A stretch of DNA of 50,185 nucleotides, from the NCBI GenBank assembly GCA_016182605.1, contig JACPGE010000045.1, positions 1 through 50,185 on the forward strand. Reading direction: 5' to 3'. The notes under the pieces are model-generated. The model saw only the letters and a program-made list of their open reading frames with translations, was not told where the DNA came from and made no database searches. Shown here piece after piece: positions 36,012-44,497 of this stretch. The DNA comes from Candidatus Hydrogenedentota bacterium (lineage in GTDB: Bacteria; Hydrogenedentota; Hydrogenedentia; Hydrogenedentales; JAEUWI01). Made by a program: the position numbers and the translations under genes. Within the stretch, counting starts at the first letter, position 1. Every line of letters starts with the position of its first letter.

Positions 36012-37946
36012 ATGCTGACACATCCACTGGCAAACGAAGCCTTGTTGGAGGGCGCTTGGGAACAGGTGCGGCGTGGCGGGCATTCCGCAGGCGTGGACGG
36101 AATCACTGCCGAACTCTTTGAGGCCACGCTTGCGCAGGAACTGGCTTCGCTTGCGCAGGATCTGGATTCGGGGGTATACCGAAGCCAGGCGTACCGCGCC
36201 GTCAACATCCCCAAGGAAAGCGGGGGCCACAGGCAAATCGTCATCGCGACCGTGCGCGACCGGGTGGCCCAGACCGCCGCCCTGCTGCATCTTGGGCCAG
36301 TCATCTCACCCTTGCTGCACCCGTGCAGCTACGCGTACCGCCCCGGCAAGGGTGTTCAGGACGCCCTCGCCAAGGTGACCGAATACCGCAAGCGCAACCT
36401 GGCCGTGGTCTTGCTGACGGATGTGGCGCAATTCTTCGATACGGTACCCCACGAGATCCTTTTTTCCCTGTTGGGCACCTCCGGCGTATCTGAAACGATG
36501 ACGGACCTGATTCGCGGATGGCTGCGCGCCGCCGTTGTGGATGGCGCGGCGCAATTTGTGCCCGATCGGGGTCTGCCCCAAGGCCTGCCCATCTCGCCCC
36601 TGTTGGCCAACCTCTATCTCACGCCTTTTGACCGGGAAATGGTGGAGGCGGGCTGGAAGCTGGTGCGCTATGCGGATGATCTTGTCATTTGCTGCGCCAG
36701 CAAGGCCGAGGCAGAACGTGCCCGCGTGGAGGCGGAAGCAGCGCTAACGCCTCTGGGCTTGCAGCTTGGCGCAGAAAAGACCTCCATCGCGACCTTTGCC
36801 GAAGGATTTAAATTTCTCGGTGCGCGCTTTCAGGGCAGTGAACTCATCCCTGCGACAGCCCATCCCTACGAGCAATCCTTTCCAGCGCCGCCGTTCCGGC
36901 CGCCGCCGAAGGCGCCGCCTGCGGGCGTTCCCCATACGCTCCTCCGAACGCTCTATATTCAGCAACAGGGAAGCCGCCTCGGTTGCCATGGCGATCGGTT
37001 CGTGGTAACGCGCGCCAATAGCACCCTGATCGATCTGCCGGCACACCACGTGGACCAGATTTTCCTTTTTGGCCGCATCCACATGACCGCCGCTGCCATG
37101 TCCTTCTGCCTCATCCAGGGCATCCCCGTCTACCTCTTCTCGGGGCGCGGCCGCTACTACGGCGTGCTTCATAACGTGGGCGACACCAACTACGCGCTCC
37201 GGCGCCGCCAGTTCGAGCTGGCCGATGATGTACAAGCGCGGCTGGAAGTTTCGCGGGCCATCATTCGTGCCAAAGTGCGCAATGGCAAGACTCTCCTGCA
37301 GCAACATGAACGCAACCACCCGGGAACGCTCTCCGCGGAAACGATGGAACGGCTCGGCCATGCCCTCACGCGGTTGGAAGAAGTTCAAACGCGTGATGAA
37401 CTCCGCGGCGTGGAAGGCGCCGCCGCCGCGGCGTTCTACGGGGGCTACGCCCAGTGCTTTCGCGGCAATCTGGGCTTCCGGCACCGGTCCCGCCGCCCTC
37501 CCACCGATCCAGCCAACAGCCTGCTCAGTTTTGCCTATACCCTCGTCCGCTATAATCTCTATTCCTACCTTGCCGGGCGCGGTCTCGATCCCGCCGTGGG
37601 TATGCTCCACGATGTGCGCCCCCATCATCCCGCCCTCGCCTCCGACTTACTCGAAGAGTTTCGCAGCCCCATTGTCGACAGCCTGGTCTTGTCCGTCGCC
37701 AACCGCGGCATGTTTTCCGCGGCCGATTTTCAATTTATGGAGGGCAATCCCCAGCCCTGCTACCTGCAAGACGAAAGCCGCGAACGCTTTCTCCACGCCT
37801 TCGAAGAGAAAATGAAGGAAGAACGGCGCCACCCCGATGTCGATCATCCCGTGAATTGGCGGGCCGTACTCGACCTTCAGGTCACCCGCTTCCGCCGCTA
37901 CGTGGACGGCGCCGTGGACCGGTATGTCCCCTACCCTTGGGAGTAG
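36012..37946 (+). CDS. cas1: reverse transcriptase-Cas1 fusion (spacer acquisition integrase)
   Basis: Numbering is from ATG 36012 (644 residues). The RT domain (1 to about 280) resembles group II intron enzymes: SAGVDGIT, IPKESGGHRQI, the catalytic Asp137 in LLTDVAQFFD, GLPQGLPISPLLANLYL, and YADD at 220-223. A Pro-rich linker leads into Cas1 (about 310-644): the catalytic set is Glu468 in GVEGAAAAAFY, His533 in LHDVRPHHP and Asp545 in SDLLEEF. All active-site residues of both enzymes are kept. RT-Cas1 proteins can acquire spacers directly from RNA. No Cas6 domain is fused. The start is a choice: GGGGGAG just precedes ATG 36012; TTG 35898 and ATG 35967 are in frame. Six bases separate it from cas2. 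Confidence 0.93.
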   Translation: MLTHPLANEALLEGAWEQVRRGGHSAGVDGITAELFEATLAQELASLAQDLDSGVYRSQAYRAVNIPKESGGHRQIVIATVRDRVAQTAALLHLGPVISPLLHPCSYAYRPGKGVQDALAKVTEYRKRNLAVVLLTDVAQFFDTVPHEILFSLLGTSGVSETMTDLIRGWLRAAVVDGAAQFVPDRGLPQGLPISPLLANLYLTPFDREMVEAGWKLVRYADDLVICCASKAEAERARVEAEAALTPLGLQLGAEKTSIATFAEGFKFLGARFQGSELIPATAHPYEQSFPAPPFRPPPKAPPAGVPHTLLRTLYIQQQGSRLGCHGDRFVVTRANSTLIDLPAHHVDQIFLFGRIHMTAAAMSFCLIQGIPVYLFSGRGRYYGVLHNVGDTNYALRRRQFELADDVQARLEVSRAIIRAKVRNGKTLLQQHERNHPGTLSAETMERLGHALTRLEEVQTRDELRGVEGAAAAAFYGGYAQCFRGNLGFRHRSRRPPTDPANSLLSFAYTLVRYNLYSYLAGRGLDPAVGMLHDVRPHHPALASDLLEEFRSPIVDSLVLSVANRGMFSAADFQFMEGNPQPCYLQDESRERFLHAFEEKMKEERRHPDVDHPVNWRAVLDLQVTRFRRYVDGAVDRYVPYPWE

Positions 37947-37952
37947 GTTACC

Positions 37953-38234
37953 ATGACGAAAGAATGCTGGCTTATCTGCTACGATATAACCGCGCCCCGG
38001 CGCCTGCGCAGTGTGGCCAAACTCATGACTCAGCATGGCGCCCGGGTGCAAAAGAGCGTCTTCGAGTGCTGGCTGCACGATCGGGAGCGCAGCGGTCTCC
38101 AGGTGAAAGTCGAAGCTCTGCTCAAACAAGGCGACTCGGTGCGCTATTACCGCCTCTGCAAAGACTGCCGCCAGGCAAGCCACGATCATGGCGGAACCGC
38201 CGTCCAGGAAATCACCCAATACTACATTGCGTAG
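37953..38234 (+). CDS. cas2: CRISPR-associated protein Cas2
   Basis: The 93-residue ferredoxin-like protein starts ECWLICYDITAPRRLRSVAKLMTQHG, with the metal-binding Asp of the first strand (CYDI), and continues RVQKSVFECWL, matching Cas2. It bridges Cas1 dimers during spacer integration. GGAG lies just upstream and the gap to RT-cas1 is six bases, so both are one operon. Its last 30 codons were duplicated upstream of array C. Confidence 0.93.
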   Translation: MTKECWLICYDITAPRRLRSVAKLMTQHGARVQKSVFECWLHDRERSGLQVKVEALLKQGDSVRYYRLCKDCRQASHDHGGTAVQEITQYYIA

Positions 38235-38593
38235 CGCGCGCCGGGCTGTCCGAGCCCACGGGAAGCGAGCGCAGAGAATTCGACACCGGGAAACTGTGAA
38301 TAGTGACACAACCGCAGTTTCGCAGTTTGCATAGGTAAATTGGGAGCTTGAAGGCACATAATTTCCGGTATTTCGCAGTGCTGACAGGGAGGGAGCTTTT
38401 ATGGTTTTGAACTGTAACCACAATAGCTCCAAGAGCTTAAAGAAATGGAACATCCCAGACATTACCGGCCCTTGATACCGCTTGACTTACAACGAAAACT
38501 GGACTACGATGACCCACGAAGTTAAACCCTTGACGGCGATTACCGTTTTACACCGCGTAACGTGCTGCCACCAAAAGGGTTATTTTCAGGGAT
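38151..38593 (+). repeat. cas2-3'-end plus leader, copy 2 (array D)
   Basis: The original copy, since it contains the intact end of cas2, followed by about 360 bases with no gene. It is paired with 34264-34705. The long minus-strand frame that crosses it is antisense to RT-cas1 and cas2 and differs non-synonymously between copies, so I read it as leader rather than gene. Confidence 0.9.
38482..38510 (+). promoter_or_regulatory. leader promoter of CRISPR array D
   Basis: TTGACT (38482-38487), 17 bases, TACGAT (38505-38510), the same as in the array C leader and close to that of array A. Confidence 0.7.
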
Positions 38594-39997
38594 GTGAATG
38601 CAGTGGCCCCGACAATTGGGGATTGAAACTAAAGGGTTATGAAGATGGCCGGTTGTTTCATCAGAGTGAATGCAGTGGCCCCGACAATTGGGGATTGAAA
38701 CATTAGGCAGCTTGTGCTGGAGCTGAAGGTTTCGAGGGTGAATGCAGTGGCCCCGACAATTGGGGATTGAAACACCGAGGCCTGTTGGGACCCACCCACA
38801 CCAGTCAGGTGAATGCAGTGGCCCCGACAATTGGGGATTGAAACATTGATGCTTGTTGCGTGGGTGCTGCTGCCGTGATAGTGAATGCAGTGGCCCCGAC
38901 AATTGGGGATTGAAACATGTCATCCAGGTTGTAATCCAGGTCCATAAAAAAAAGTGAATGCAGTGGCCCCGACAATTGGGGATTGAAACTTTCAAACAAC
39001 CAAGCAGATCAAAACGGTGATACTCAATGTGAATGCAGTGGCCCCGACAATTGGGGATTGAAACAGTATTTCTCCGCCGCTACGGTAATGTTGATGGTGT
39101 GAATGCAGTGGCCCCGACAATTGGGGATTGAAACCTCTTCATCAGAAATGTGACGCTGACCAGAAAGAGGTGAATGCAGTGGCCCCGACAATTGGGGATT
39201 GAAACTGACTCATCCATTTTGGACAGGGCGCTGTCAACATTGTGAATGCAGTGGCCCCGACAATTGGGGATTGAAACACTATAAAACTGAATTATCGGCA
39301 CGCCACCTCGGCGTGAATGCAGTGGCCCCGACAATTGGGGATTGAAACATCGTTTTCTGAAGGGACGACAGGGGTTGGGTCGAGTGAATGCAGTGGCCCC
39401 GACAATTGGGGATTGAAACTTTTTTGCTCCCATGATTGCCTTACCAATTGGACGTGAATGCAGTGGCCCCGACAATTGGGGATTGAAACAACATTAATTG
39501 AGCTTGATGCTTACCAGCTCAGCAGTGAATGCAGTGGCCCCGACAATTGGGGATTGAAACCGCCACATCATGAGTATCGCCCATTATGCCCAGTAGTGAA
39601 TGCAGTGGCCCCGACAATTGGGGATTGAAACGATTATCGACTTCAATAGCTTGTTGAAATTGCCAAAGTGAATGCAGTGGCCCCGACAATTGGGGATTGA
39701 AACTCGTACTCCTCATCGTCGACATCGACTTCGATATCGGGAAGTGAATGCAGTGGCCCCGACAATTGGGGATTGAAACCTGATAACTTTTCGGGGTTCG
39801 ATTAGAGGCGGTTGTAGTGAATGCAGTGGCCCCGACAATTGGGGATTGAAACTTTCTTATCTCGTAACCAAGACGGCATATTGGCGAGCCTGAATGCAGT
39901 GGCCCCGACAATTGGGGATTGAAACCTTTGGCAATTGCATGTAAGAGTTTAGCGAAATGCCGTGAATGCAGAGGCCCCGACAATTGGGGATTGAACA
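38594..39997 (+). CRISPR. CRISPR array D: 20 repeats of family 1 (GTGAATGCAG variant)
   Basis: The repeat is GTGAATGCAGTGGCCCC followed by GACAATTGGGGATTGAAAC. Starts: 38594, 38666, 38738, 38809, 38881, 38954, 39029, 39099, 39170, 39242, 39313, 39384, 39454, 39525, 39596, 39668, 39744, 39817, 39890, 39962. The last two copies are altered (CTGAATGCAG; AGAGGCCCC with a broken ATTGAACA end), so the old end is at the right. Spacers are 34-40 bases, all different. The leader is 38235-38593. Confidence 0.98.
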
Positions 39998-40029
39998 GGT
40001 CATACGGGCGGGACGCCCGTGCCCCAGTC

Positions 40030-40138
40030 TTGAAACGAACCGCCCCAACGATTGGGGATTGAAACAGCGTCGAAGCTCACGCGCGCAACGAAGAATTCAT
40101 CCATGAATGAAGAGGCCCCGACAATTGGGGATTGAAGA
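40030..40138 (+). CRISPR. decayed repeats trailing array D
   Basis: Two more repeat-like units lie at 40030-40065 and 40103-40138. The first, with GAACCGCCCCAACGATTGGGG, belongs to family 2 (array B type); the second, with ATGAATGAAGAGGCCCC, is a family 1 variant like those in array A. One 37-base spacer separates them. Confidence 0.8.
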
Positions 40139-40288
40139 CTGAAGGGCGCCGAGTGCAACTCGGGGCTCCCAGAATGAGACAAGTGCGCCGATGGACGGCA
40201 GATATGAAGCCGGAATCTGGGGCGGGGCACTCTCGACACGTGGGGTGCAGGCCCATGCGTGGCGGGTGCAGCCGCCCGCTGTTGCCCG

Positions 40289-40325
40289 GTGAATGGGGGG
40301 TACCCCGGAATCTGGGGGTTGAAAT
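40289..40325 (+). repeat. strongly decayed CRISPR repeat
   Basis: GTGAATG, CCCCGGAATCTGGGG and GTTGAAA are still recognisable in the right order and spacing within 37 bases, consistent with an eroded repeat between array D and cas10. The stretch 40139-40594 otherwise holds no gene, only this remnant and a promoter. Confidence 0.5.
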
Positions 40326-40391
40326 GCCGTTTTCCCCGGGTCAGTGCCGCTTCCGCCTTTCCTGCTATTTCTTTAGGCAGTTTTTCTGTGC

Positions 40392-40420
40392 TTGCAATTG
40401 GGGCTGGATTGTGCTACAAC
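40392..40420 (+). promoter_or_regulatory. possible promoter of the cas10 effector operon
   Basis: TTGCAA (40392-40397), 17 bases, TACAAC (40415-40420); each box matches four of six consensus bases. Transcription would start about 168 bases before ATG 40595. Confidence 0.4.
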
Positions 40421-40594
40421 GGCGATTCGCAAGGGACGCCGCTTTACTAGCGCACAGCAACGCGAGGGCATTGCGCGCGGGCGGCGCACACGCCAGCATT
40501 GGGGTAACACGGAAATCCCAGGGGCCCTTCTGTCTGGCGGCTGCCGGGGCGCATCGTGGCAGCACACGCTTCTCTGGGGAGCAGGGCGGATTTC

Positions 40595-42205
40595 ATGGAA
40601 GTCTGGCTTTCGGGTTTGGACGTGAACAGTATCCAGCGCTTTTGCTGCAACAGCGGCAAAGTGGCGGAGATTGTGGGCGCGTCGGAGTTGGTGGCGCAGA
40701 TCAGTGGCGAATGGCCGGGCCAGGCCTTGGCCGCGGTTGGGCTTCATTCTGTGGAGCCGCATGCGTTTGGGGCGGGCGCAGGGGATTGCCTTCTGGTGCG
40801 CGGCGCGGGCGGTGTGGTCCGGATTGTCTTCCGCGATAAAGATCAGGCGAAGTCCTGGGCGCGGGCCATCTCTTTCCGGCTGCTGGCGGAAGCGCCGGGC
40901 CTGGGCTTCAATATCGCCCACGCTGCATTCGACTGGGATAGGGTTGGCGGGCTGAAACAGGCCATGGCCCAACTCATCGGACAATTGCAGGCCCAACGCA
41001 ATGCGCCCACGCTGGGCGGCGCCATGCCCCCTCTGCCCGTGAGTGCCCTGTGCACCCTGACCGGTGAGGCCGCCCATGGGTATGGCAAAGACAATAATGA
41101 GCGCATCTCACCGGCGGTACACCACCAGCGGAAGTGGACCCGGAAAGCCAACCAGCGCCTGGCCTACATCATCGATCGGCTGAATGCGGAACCGCATTTC
41201 GAGTACGGCTTTGAGTTCGTCACGGAATTTGGCAAGCTCACCAGGGACGACACGTCCGGCTACCACCGGGCGCTGGCAGAGGGCTACATCGCCGTGGTCT
41301 GCATCGACGGCAATGGCATTGGCGAACTCGTGCAGCAACGACTCGGGGGCAACGGCGCCAATGCCGAACAAGCTGCGAAGTTCCGGGACTTCTCTGAGAA
41401 GATCCAGGAGGCCACCAACGCCGCGCTTGCGGACGCTGTTGTGCAGGCCCTCGCGCGCCCCGGTATCGAGGACACGCTGCGCATAGAGCGCGATGGCCAT
41501 CCCGATGATCCGCGCTATCAACTGCCCATCCGCCCGCTGGTGCAGGGGGGCGACGATCTTACCCTGGTGTGCCGGGGAGACGTGGCGCTGGACTTCACCC
41601 AGAACTTCCTTGTTGCGTTTGAAGCACAGACCCTGGAGCATCTGGGCACGGGGCTGCGGGCGGCCGCAGGCCTGGTGTTCATCAAGAACGGGGCCCCCTT
41701 TCTGCCCGCCTACGACCTGGCGGAACACCTGCTCCGTTCGGCAAAGAAGCGCACCCGCACCGAACACTGCATCGATTTTCACTTCGTCGAGTCGGACAGC
41801 CTGGCCGATCTCGACGCTATTCGCCACAGTGCCTACAGGACGGCGGATGGCAACGTGCGCCTGACCCGGCGCCCTTATACCCTGGCGGATTTCGTCATAT
41901 TGCGCGAAGACGCGATGAAGCTCCGCGATGGGCTGTCGCACGGCCAGCTTAACCGTGCACAGGATTTTTGCCGGATGGGGGTGGCGGCATCGGGGCGCGC
42001 CTGGCACGATATCCAGGAAAATATCAGCCGCGGCCTCGGCGGTCGGAAGGACTGCGAACTCCTCGCGACGGCAGATTTTGAAGCCATCTTTCCCGGCGGC
42101 TTTTTCGATCAGGGCGAAGCGCCCAGCACGCGCCTGATCGACTGTATGGAACTCTTCGACTTCTTGCCCGACAGGGCCAATATGGAGGCTATCGTCCATG
42201 CTTGA
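40595..42205 (+). CDS. cas10: Cas10 without HD domain (type III signalling subunit)
   Basis: The 536-residue protein begins directly with the first Palm domain: LDVNSIQRFCCNSGKVAEIVGASELV is the usual Palm 1 start. No HD nuclease domain precedes it, and no HD motif is seen. The conserved Palm block AVVCIDGNGIGEL has Asp238. The second Palm has an intact GGDD at 318-321 (LVQGGDDLTLVC), the site that turns ATP into cyclic oligoadenylates. The zinc region is reduced (CTLTG where two CxxC pairs are usual). A helical C-terminal domain follows. Cas10 proteins are usually 700-1000 residues. The protein should signal but not cut DNA. The next gene overlaps its end by eight bases. Confidence 0.9.
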   Translation: MEVWLSGLDVNSIQRFCCNSGKVAEIVGASELVAQISGEWPGQALAAVGLHSVEPHAFGAGAGDCLLVRGAGGVVRIVFRDKDQAKSWARAISFRLLAEAPGLGFNIAHAAFDWDRVGGLKQAMAQLIGQLQAQRNAPTLGGAMPPLPVSALCTLTGEAAHGYGKDNNERISPAVHHQRKWTRKANQRLAYIIDRLNAEPHFEYGFEFVTEFGKLTRDDTSGYHRALAEGYIAVVCIDGNGIGELVQQRLGGNGANAEQAAKFRDFSEKIQEATNAALADAVVQALARPGIEDTLRIERDGHPDDPRYQLPIRPLVQGGDDLTLVCRGDVALDFTQNFLVAFEAQTLEHLGTGLRAAAGLVFIKNGAPFLPAYDLAEHLLRSAKKRTRTEHCIDFHFVESDSLADLDAIRHSAYRTADGNVRLTRRPYTLADFVILREDAMKLRDGLSHGQLNRAQDFCRMGVAASGRAWHDIQENISRGLGGRKDCELLATADFEAIFPGGFFDQGEAPSTRLIDCMELFDFLPDRANMEAIVHA

Positions 42206-42839
42206 AGCCACGGTGGCTATCCGCACCTTGTCGGAATGGCTCATTACGGGGGAACGCGACCGATCCACCGGTGTCGACGCGGCCCAGCTGCGCGATGAAG
42301 ATGGCCTGCCCTGTGTCCCCGGCCGCACCCTGAAGGGGCTCTTGCGGGAACAGGCCGCGGAAACGGTGTGCGCGTTGTCGTCCGCTCCGCTTCCCTGGGG
42401 CGAGACCGACCCACCCTTGGTGCAGGAACTATTCGGAACCGAAGCGGCGCCAGGCGCCCTGAACATCGACGCAGGAAAGCTGCCCCTGGAATTCCTGGAT
42501 GAATGGCTGCTGCTGTCCGAGGAGGAAAAGAGGTCCGCCCTTCGGGATTTGGTGAGCATGACGGCGCGCACCGCCATCGACTCTGTTACATGTGGAGCGA
42601 AGGATCACTCGCTACGGATAATGGAAGTGGGTATTCCCGGCCTGGTGCTCTTGGCGCCGGTTGCCGCGCCCGATGAGAACGCCTTGGACCTGCTTTGCGC
42701 GGCGTGCGCCGGGCTTCGTGAACTGGGTTCGGATCGCAATCGGGGTCTTGGCCGCGTTGAAGTCTCGGTCTATTACAACGGAGCGCAGCGGAATCTGGAC
42801 GATGCACTGGACCGCCTGTCAGCGAGGGTCGCCATATGA
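42198..42839 (+). CDS. Cas7-group RAMP protein (Csm3/Cmr4-like)
   Basis: The 213-residue protein has the Cas7 signature: VDAAQLRDEDGLPCVPGRTLKGLLRE near the start, where the Asp of GVDAAQ is placed like the RNA-cutting Asp of Csm3, and the Gly-rich end GSDRNRGLGRVEVSV. It would be one of the backbone subunits that wrap crRNA and cut target RNA every six bases. GGAGG inside the end of cas10 precedes its ATG. Start and stop overlap both neighbours. Confidence 0.8.
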   Translation: MLEATVAIRTLSEWLITGERDRSTGVDAAQLRDEDGLPCVPGRTLKGLLREQAAETVCALSSAPLPWGETDPPLVQELFGTEAAPGALNIDAGKLPLEFLDEWLLLSEEEKRSALRDLVSMTARTAIDSVTCGAKDHSLRIMEVGIPGLVLLAPVAAPDENALDLLCAACAGLRELGSDRNRGLGRVEVSVYYNGAQRNLDDALDRLSARVAI

Positions 42840-44497
42840 AGGCGCTCAAGCTCACACTCACCTTGGAAACACCCATCGTCGTCACTCAGGGCTCGGGCGA
42901 AGGTCAGCGCCACACCTGCCTGGACTATGTCCCCGGCGGCGCCGTGCTCGGGGCTTTCGTCAACCTCCTCGATCCCGCTGGCGCCGGTGCCGATTTCGAG
43001 GCCTGGTTTCTCTCTGACCGCGTGCGCTATCTCAACGCCTATCCCCTTCACGGCGGACGCCGTTGCCTGCCCTTGCCGCTGAGTTATGCCGCGGCCAAGG
43101 ATGCGGAGAATCGTGTAAAAGATCGCCTGGACTACGATAGGGGGATCGCGGGCAACGCCGCATTTCTACACGACCTCACCGGGGGCGGCCAAGCGGCGAT
43201 CAAGGCGACCCAATGCCCGTTTATAGATCCCGACTGCCAGCTCCGCGTGGTGAATCGAAAGGGCATCCAGACCCACATCGGATACGACCGTGAGATGCGC
43301 CGCGCGAAAGAGAGCATCATCTTCAATTACGAATATCTGGAAGGGAGCCAACAATTCCTGGGCTATATCCTCTTCGACGAGGATGCACCTTGCGACGCGT
43401 TTCTGCGCGCCGCGGGCAACTGCGTAACGTTGCGCGTGGGCCGGAGCCGCACTGGCGGCTATGGCCACGTTGCCGCACATCTTGAAGCTGTGAATTCCTT
43501 TCAGGAGTGCGATACCAACGCCGGGCCTGCGCGGACCCTCACCCTGCTTAGCGATTACTGTCCCCGTCAGGGTGTGCGCCTGAGCGAATCCTTCGAGGCT
43601 GACGTGCGCGAAGCCCTCGGCAACGGAGCACAGATAGACTTTGCCTACACCGATACCCGGCTGGTCACGGGCTTTAGGGCGGTGTGGGGGCTTCCCCGGG
43701 CGCAAGTGACCACGTTTTCCAAAGGAAGCGTCTTCACGATTGCGGGGGGCAATAGCGCAGCTTGGACGGCGCCTATGTGGGACGGCCTGGGGATGCGACG
43801 CAACGAAGGATTTGGCCGCGTCGCAGTGAATTGGAAATTGCACCAGGATCGGGCTGCTCAGCCGATCATGCTCATAGCTGGCAAGAAAGTGAAAGAGACG
43901 GATCGCGTCTCAGGGGCGGGTCGGCGCAGTATTGCTGCGTTGGGCACGCACCACGCAAACTTTGACCGCCAACGCGATGTATTGTGGAAGCGGCGCGCCC
44001 GCCGTGTTAGCGATGCCCTTTGTGCTGAAGCGCTTCAGCACCCGCGCATGAAGGCCTTTGTAGACGTCTTAATCAAGGGCAACAACCCACCAAACAGCCA
44101 ACTGACCAACTTGCGGAGTGCGCTGGCTTCGCCAGAGCCCCTCCCCAAGATAGAAGAATGGTTCGACAAAGTCTTGAGCAAAACCTCCGGCGACAAGTGG
44201 AGCAAAGTGCGTGTACCCACACTCCGCGGCGCCAACGAAGGCAGGACCAAGCAAAAATTCTTGCACGAACTGATGAAGGAGGAATTCCTCGGCGATTCGG
44301 GCTTGGCGACAATTAAGACCCTGTGTGAAATGTCAGGCGGCCCTCCGCTTGAAGCGCGGTACCAGCAGGATCGTATTCAGGGCAATCGTGAAACCATTGT
44401 GCAGGAAACCCATAGCGTCCTTGTCCGCCAGTTCCTCCAACTCTTGCTCAAGCACATTGTTTCAGCGCGCAACATTGCGAAGGAGCGATTAGGATGA
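42836..44497 (+). CDS. csx10: Csx10-type RAMP with long helical C-terminus
   Basis: Csx10 is the Cas5-group marker of subtype III-D. The start KALKLTLTLETPIVVTQGSGEGQRHTCLDYVPGGAVLGAF, the LNAYPL strand and the Gly-rich GRSRTGGYGHV at 202-212 fit it. A second Gly-rich stretch, GMRRNEGFGRVAV, occurs near 318-330. After about residue 335, some 215 residues are basic and helical (for example around KIEEWFDKVLSKTSGDKW and FLQLLLKHIVSARNIA), with no RAMP features. No separate small-subunit gene (cas11/csm2) is present in the operon, so this tail may supply that helical role. The ATG overlaps the preceding stop (ATGA). Confidence 0.75.
   Translation: MKALKLTLTLETPIVVTQGSGEGQRHTCLDYVPGGAVLGAFVNLLDPAGAGADFEAWFLSDRVRYLNAYPLHGGRRCLPLPLSYAAAKDAENRVKDRLDYDRGIAGNAAFLHDLTGGGQAAIKATQCPFIDPDCQLRVVNRKGIQTHIGYDREMRRAKESIIFNYEYLEGSQQFLGYILFDEDAPCDAFLRAAGNCVTLRVGRSRTGGYGHVAAHLEAVNSFQECDTNAGPARTLTLLSDYCPRQGVRLSESFEADVREALGNGAQIDFAYTDTRLVTGFRAVWGLPRAQVTTFSKGSVFTIAGGNSAAWTAPMWDGLGMRRNEGFGRVAVNWKLHQDRAAQPIMLIAGKKVKETDRVSGAGRRSIAALGTHHANFDRQRDVLWKRRARRVSDALCAEALQHPRMKAFVDVLIKGNNPPNSQLTNLRSALASPEPLPKIEEWFDKVLSKTSGDKWSKVRVPTLRGANEGRTKQKFLHELMKEEFLGDSGLATIKTLCEMSGGPPLEARYQQDRIQGNRETIVQETHSVLVRQFLQLLLKHIVSARNIAKERLG

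Noticed and set aside
37647-38462. A 271-residue minus-strand frame antisense to RT-cas1 and cas2
   Set aside because: It lies opposite well-supported genes, and the part shared with the duplicated leader differs by many amino-acid changes, so it is not under protein selection.
34652-39983. Minus-strand frames with SIPNCRGHC and FNPQLSGPL peptides over arrays A, C and D
   Set aside because: Same reason: opposite-strand reading of the family 1 repeat.
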